From Sphagnum compactum (Eukaryota; Bryophyta; Sphagnopsida; Sphagnales), in the NCBI GenBank assembly GCA_965153455.1, contig OZ234495.1:16116875-16180874 (forward strand): DNA of 64,000 nt. The letters run 5' to 3'. The notes beneath the pieces are model-generated. The model had not been told where the DNA came from and ran no database searches. It saw only the letters and a list, made by a program, of their open reading frames with translations. Both the position numbers and the translations under genes were made by a program. Shown here piece by piece: positions 58,576 to 64,000 of this stretch; within the stretch, counting starts at the first letter, position 1; the number at the start of each line of letters is the position of its first letter.

Positions 58576-59234
58576 AAAATTGGTTGCCATTATTTTTGGC
58601 CTGGACTGATAGAACACCCTACCTTATTAGCCAACAATGATTTTTCCTTGGATGTTTGAAGGGGTTCTGCAAGTCCCCTAAGGCAAAAGAATTGGATAAC
58701 CACATTTTAATCCTGTGTCTTGCCCTTTACTTCTACTATATTAAGGTGGTGGTAGTTATAGAATCATTTAAAAAGTTATATTTTGTTGGTTTTGCTCTTC
58801 TTTTTGGAAGTTTGTTTGTTCCATGTATGCTTGCTTCAAATGTGTTTCCAACAAATTTTTGATGGGTGGTCCAAAATACATTGTTTTACATGGATTTGGG
58901 TGGTACTAAGATTTAGGGTTATGCATCATCCAAAGCTTGTCACATAGGCATGTCCCGCATGAATGGCATTTTGGTGTGCATGGAACCCATTAGGTATTTT
59001 CTCCATGAATCTCAATTTCCCTAATTTAATTCTATAACTAGTCTTTTTGGGGGATGAAGATTATTAGGAAAATTTGCCCATGAAATGCATGAATGGTTTG
59101 AAAGTTTGAAGCTATCACATTCATGTTCCCACCCATCCATAATCTCGTGTAGTTAATATTACAAGTATTGACTACACAAATAGATTATCAAGGAAAGCTG
59201 TAGGGAGAAGGAAATTTCTTCCATTGAGAGGAAT
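58576..59234 (+). promoter_or_regulatory. upstream region of the IFT46 gene
   Basis: AT-rich flank between the dispersed repeats and the IFT46 start. No TATA box or other promoter element stands out. A short frame at 58656-58862 has no coding features. Confidence 0.3.
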
Positions 59235-62200
59235 ATGGCGACAATCAACTACTCCTCCTGCCAACTAGATCCGAAGTTACAAGCCGAGTTAGACAAAGAG
59301 GATGAAGCATCGGTGAGAAATTTGTTTGAATTACAATCATCTCTTGTGCAATGGTTCAAATGCAAGTAATATGTTTTGAAACTCAATTTGTCTCTTCTGC
59401 AATGGTTTAAATACAAGTCATATGTTTGAAATTCAATTGTCTCATGTGAAATGGCTTAAATATGTTTGAAATTCGATCATCTTGTCTGGCCATGACTTAA
59501 GTTGATTTTCATGTTTGTGATGATGTAATACAAGATGTTTTCAATCCATTCAAATCATTTCATGTGCAATACAAGATCAAAGTCTGGTTTTGAAAATGCT
59601 TAAGCAAAGATAATTATATAACTGTTTTATGACTTCTGTAATGAAAACAAAGTTTGGCGTTTGTGGAGATTTGTAGCTTTCAAAACTTGAGTTTTTGTAT
59701 CATATTTATCGATTCTCAGTTTTCTGCAGTCATCAGATTCATCCAGCCATGGATTTGGAGCAAGTGAACAAGAGAAATCATCACTCTTGTGTTCAAGCCT
59801 TCTGGATTCTTTTGCAGGTGAACTTTTACATTTTAGAGAAATAAATGTGTTCATTCCATTGTCACATGTAAACTGAACAACAATGGTTTCCAAAACAAAG
59901 AAAAACCAACAAAATAATTTAACAGATTTATAATGGTGCGCCGAATAGGTAAAATGGGTAGGAAATGCGGTTGTTGGGTTTGCAGGAGATAGACTCCTGA
60001 GTAGAAGATCAACACAACATGCTCCTGACTTGGACAATTTCACTTGCCCCATTTCAGCTTATTGCCCCGGGGTAAGCACCAACATTTTATAAGAATACCC
60101 ACCCAATGCCCCCTATAAGAAAAAAAGAAAAGGAGAGAGAGAGAAAAATGGAAAAGAGTTCTTCTTGAATTCATGTATATTCTAAATTCATATTGCCTGT
60201 AAACTGATAACCCTATTCCTATATTAACAGAAACTTGAAGAGAATAACCCTAAATGAGAAAATTTGTAGTTTTTGCGGTTTTGGTTATTCACAAACCCAC
60301 TATTGTATATGGATATTCAAGACAGTTTTAACATATGGATCAAGAAATCATGATCTAAAATGTGTAGAATAGTGAGGTATCAAGTTCATCTAATTTGGTT
60401 GTTTTACATTCCCTTTTGCAGTCAGTAAGGTTGGGGTCAGCAACATCAATCAGGTTGTTATTATGTATGTTTCAACCTTTTAGATCAATCGGGCCATATA
60501 GCAAATTTTGTAAACTTATGATCTTAGGATGTTATTAGGAGGGGTGGGGGTCGGGGAGACCATTCAAAATTCTCAGGATTTGAGAACCCAATGTAGAACT
60601 ATTATCCTATTTCATTCAAGGTTATTCAAAATCCTTACATGGAACAAATGTGAAGCATTTCCAACTCAAAATTTGAATTCAAATTCATTCCTAAAGGAAA
60701 AAAACAAAACCCTAGTATTGATGAGAAGATAATCACCTTATAAAAGGCCGCAAAATTGGATAACAATGTGTCACAAGCTCATGTCTTCAATTGCTAAAGG
60801 GTTTTATGAATAGTTAGTTAACACAAGTTAACATAAAAGTTGGGGCAGTGACATGGATACTGTGAATGCTCTTGCATCATTAAGTGGTGATGGAATTTCT
60901 CGAAGCTTGAAACAACAACGAGACTATAATCGTGTTCGTGGTCGAACATTGGATGATGTCTTGGCATCATCTTCTTCAAAGCATCGAGAATCCAGCCTTC
61001 TTAAAATACCAATAACTAACATCTTCGATTCCACTACAAGTCTTGATAAGGATGTTCATGTATTACAACTATCCATTAATTAACCCTTTGTCAAAAGACT
61101 TTTATATTATCACAAAATCTTGAAATTGATATGAAAAATATAATAGTGTACCAAAAGAATTTTCAATTTTTTTTTTTTGGGTTCTTTGCGTCCCTAGGTG
61201 AGTGAGGAGATAAAAGGGTTGTTCCAATATATCGATAGATATCAACCACAAGAGGTCGATATTGGCACTATATTGAAGCCTTTTATTCCAGACTTTCTTC
61301 CAGCTATTGGTACAGTTGATGAGTTTCTAAAAGTGCCTCGTCCAGATGGACTTCCTGACTTTCTTGGATTAAAGGTGCCATTTTAACAAAAAAGTAGTTA
61401 AACCCAACTTATCAAAATATTTATGTAGTTGAATTTGGTTGGATTTATGTATTAACCCACACATAGAAAAACCATGCACTCCATTCATCTCATGTAAGAA
61501 TCAATAAAAGTGAACTGTTATATAAAGAGCTCATTTGACATGTGGAAATGGTAAAGATTTGAGGGTTTTGAGCTTGGTGTTTTATGATACATTCTTTGGC
61601 TCCCGATGTGATATAGCAATTCATGCAAGTGAAGGATATGCCAATTTTTAGGGTTTGAAAACTACATGAAAAATGGAAGATAATAAAAGATTTTGCATTG
61701 ATCGAATTGTTGTTAGGTGTTGGGTGAAGATGGGCCAACACAAAGTGACCCTGCAGTGTTGACATTGCAATTACGCAACACATCCATGCATTCTAGTCTT
61801 CACATATTTGAGGTGATATTTTTAATGTCTCAATTTCCATATTGAAAAGCAAGAGGTCACATTATCATTTGGAAATTGAACTTTTGGAATTTTGGTCTCA
61901 GAATTCCAAAAGTTCACATGACAACTTTTGGTGTATTAACATATTCACCAAAGGTTGAGCATATTTGTGCTTTGAGTGCATGAATGCAAAATCATAACCC
62001 TTCAGGGGTGTTCTTGGGTATGTAGGTAGCAAGTGTAGAGAACTGCCACAAGAATCCAAAGAAGCTAGATGCTTGGATTAATAGCATCAAAGATTTGCAC
62101 CATGCAAAGCCACCACCTTCTGTTGTTTTCTCAAAACCCATGCCAGACATTGAAAAGCTCATGCAGGTGAATGGGTTTTTTTCCCTTACTCAAGGAGTGA

Positions 62201-63045
62201 AGTAGACGAATCTCAAAACAAAATTATTGTTTGTCATTTGCTTCAATTGCATTTCACAAACAAAAGTTCTACATTTGAGCACCAAATGATCAATGAAAAT
62301 GTAAAACATCATAATGTGCCACTATATTGGCAATCTAAAAATCATCAAGAACATGATTTCCAATATGAGTGAATGAATCCATGTCCAAAACCATTTTTAC
62401 ACACAAAGTAGTAATAAACAACACCAAAAAAACTACAAAATTACCAATTTATATTTTTTAGTGCAAGTATACCCCTTACATAAGCTTCTTAAAATCATGC
62501 AATTTTCATCATCTTTGTTAAACAATAAATTGATGAACACAATTTAACAAGTTTAATTTTGGTTGACTCGTTTGTCAAGTTTACTACTCTTGTCAATTCC
62601 ACTTTGAATGATGGTGATCACTTTCAGGTTTGGCCGCCACAAATGGAAACAATTTTAGAAACAATTGAACTACCGAAAGCCCATTTGGATGTTGATCTTG
62701 CCACATTAATCGACATTTGTTGCTCCATTTTGGATATTCCTGTGTAAGTTTTGTCAATACAACCCATCAAATGATCAAGGTCATGAATTCATTTTTGTTT
62801 TCATTGCACTTAATTGTACTCATAGTATCATATTTTTCCATGTAAGATCTCAAGCATGCATTCTTTGTAAACACTTTGTTGCAATGGTCAAGCTTTGTGT
62901 TAAGGATTTTTTGCTTGGGCATGGGGTCCATAGGTACACATGTCGTGTGGAGTCGTTACATGTCCTTTTTTCACTCTATATCCAGTTCAAATTTACATCA
63001 CCTTCTTTGTGTACAACTAATTGGTCCCATAGGTTTTACTCTTGA
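59235..63045 (+). CDS. IFT46: intraflagellar transport protein 46 (IFT46), 10 exons
   Basis: Core subunit of the IFT-B complex, which carries axoneme cargo (outer dynein arms in Chlamydomonas) along cilia. Exons: 59235-59312, 59730-59817, 59986-60071, 60422-60453, 60849-61059, 61198-61374, 61717-61812, 62026-62166, 62628-62743, 62934-63045. All joins keep phase with GT-AG ends and give 378 aa. The first 165 residues (exons 1-5) are a variable Ser-rich N-terminus starting MATINYSSCQLD. The conserved domain follows: EEIKGLFQYIDRYQPQ (from about 168), then KPFIPDFLPAIG and FLKVPRPDGLPD, GLKVLGEDG..QSDP across exons 6-7, KPMPDIEKLMQVWPP across 8-9, and LDIPVYTCRVESLHVLFSLY across 9-10. Introns are short. 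Exon 4 (32 bases) and the exon 5 donor (GAT/GTTCAT six bases earlier is an alternative) are least sure, as is the final tail after LYIQFK. In plants this should serve only sperm cilia. Confidence 0.9.
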
Positions 63046-63730
63046 ACTATTGTCGCCTTTAATTTTAATCATGCATTAATCAAATTATATTTTCTTGTAA
63101 ATTATTCTTCGATGTGGTTGTGGCAAAGTTGTCATAATGGAATTATTTTTTATTCATCCGTTCCCATGCATCATGCAAAAAATGTGGAATTATATGCACA
63201 TACATTATTACCCTAGGGTCGGTTTTGTCATTCGACAATCTTTAAAATAATAGTGAAACAAATTTTTTTTGAAAATATGGAAACAATAATTTCAAATTTA
63301 TAAAAAATGATTTTTTTTTTTTTCAGAAATTAATTATTCATTTTGTCCATGTGGAAAACTGACCCAAGGCTACTACGATATGGGTAGTGTCTCAAACACA
63401 TGCACATATATTTCAACCTTGAGATGAATATAAAGCAAATATTTCTAAGAAAGTTGATAAAAGTTCGACAATTACTCATGGATTTAAAAAAGACTATTTC
63501 CCATGAAAAGCTCAGGACACTATTTTTCTACTAGAACAATATGCAAATAATGATTCTTGTTTTGATGAATGCAGATGATTTTTTCAATTTATATCTTGGA
63601 GTATAGCCAACTATATTGTGGTTGGGAGAGGACAAAGAGCTAGTAGTAATTCATATCATATACACCCTCAAGTCAAGTCTAGTGTGATTCATATTAATTA
63701 GTTCATGGGTGTGCTCATAACTTTTTTTTT
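63046..63730. other. 3' flank of IFT46 and spacer
   Basis: AT-rich DNA without further exons that I can recognise. No canonical AATAAA stands out near the IFT46 stop. T runs occur at 63310-63323 and 63722-63757. Confidence 0.4.
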
Positions 63731-63731
63731 T

Positions 63732-64000
63732 GTTTTTTGTTTGTTTTTTTTTTTTGGAATGAGCCATATTCATTGGCCCATCAACAAAAAATTTGGAACA
63801 TTGATCACTCCCCCAATGAAAGCACCTCTTTGGACTCGATTAAGTTGCAAAATTGAGACAAATGTATTCCCCTATAGCCGACCTTTTCAGTTTATATACA
63901 TGAGGGTCAAACTTTGGGCAAACCATATGAGATAAAATTGAGGTGCTATTGGGAATGCCTTCGGGAACAACTTGGGGAACCTCAAGGGAACTTGCTGGGA
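63732..64000 (+). repeat. dispersed GGGAAC-rich repeat, copy cut by the window end
   Basis: Same order of parts as at 58055: a T run, AATGAGCCATATTCATTGGC, an A run, CTCCCCC, then GGGCAAACCATATGAGATAA, TTGAGGTGCTATTGGGAATG and GGGAAC repeats running off the end. The central palindrome is degraded. Confidence 0.75.

Overview
The window is nuclear DNA of a land plant. Genes are separated by long AT-rich spacers, spliced genes use GT-AG introns, and four of the five products belong to plant-type families: a group C/D MAP kinase kinase, a plant YAK1 kinase, an RPK2/TOAD2-type receptor kinase and a plastid-type phospholipase A1. The fifth gene encodes the intraflagellar-transport protein IFT46. 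Flowering plants and conifers lack IFT, so the source should be a plant with swimming sperm (bryophyte, lycophyte, fern, cycad or Ginkgo). I cannot narrow it further from the sequence alone.

Layout. 1-5152: AT-rich spacer with a 153-bp CACTA-type miniature transposon, then an ATCC-rich minisatellite and the long leader of the MAPKK gene (5153-6169, +, no intron). 6170-11100: 3' UTR and four separate tandem-repeat arrays. 11569-20643 (-): an 18-exon YAK1 gene, about 937 aa when my exons are joined. 21.2-40 kb: gene desert with a 51-bp minisatellite, decayed open frames and two related non-autonomous CACTA-like elements (26134-28816 and 30833-33263) in opposite orientation, each with a 3-bp target duplication. 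40.1-41.75 kb: a possible orphan exon and two repeat arrays leading into the intronless RPK2-like gene (41868-45536, +). 45.5-54.3 kb: spacer with dispersed repeats. 54760-57027 (+): two-exon phospholipase A1. 59235-63045 (+): ten-exon IFT46. The window ends inside another copy of a dispersed GGGAAC-rich repeat.

Three of the genes are signalling kinases: a receptor at the cell surface, a MAPKK in the cytosol and a DYRK-family growth regulator. Plant genes are transcribed singly, and nothing in the sequence ties these into one pathway. The lipase is the type that releases fatty acids from plastid lipids, and IFT46 serves cilium assembly in sperm. All exon joins were read by eye from splice sites, reading phase and family similarity. 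Family identities rest on remembered conserved motifs, not on searches.
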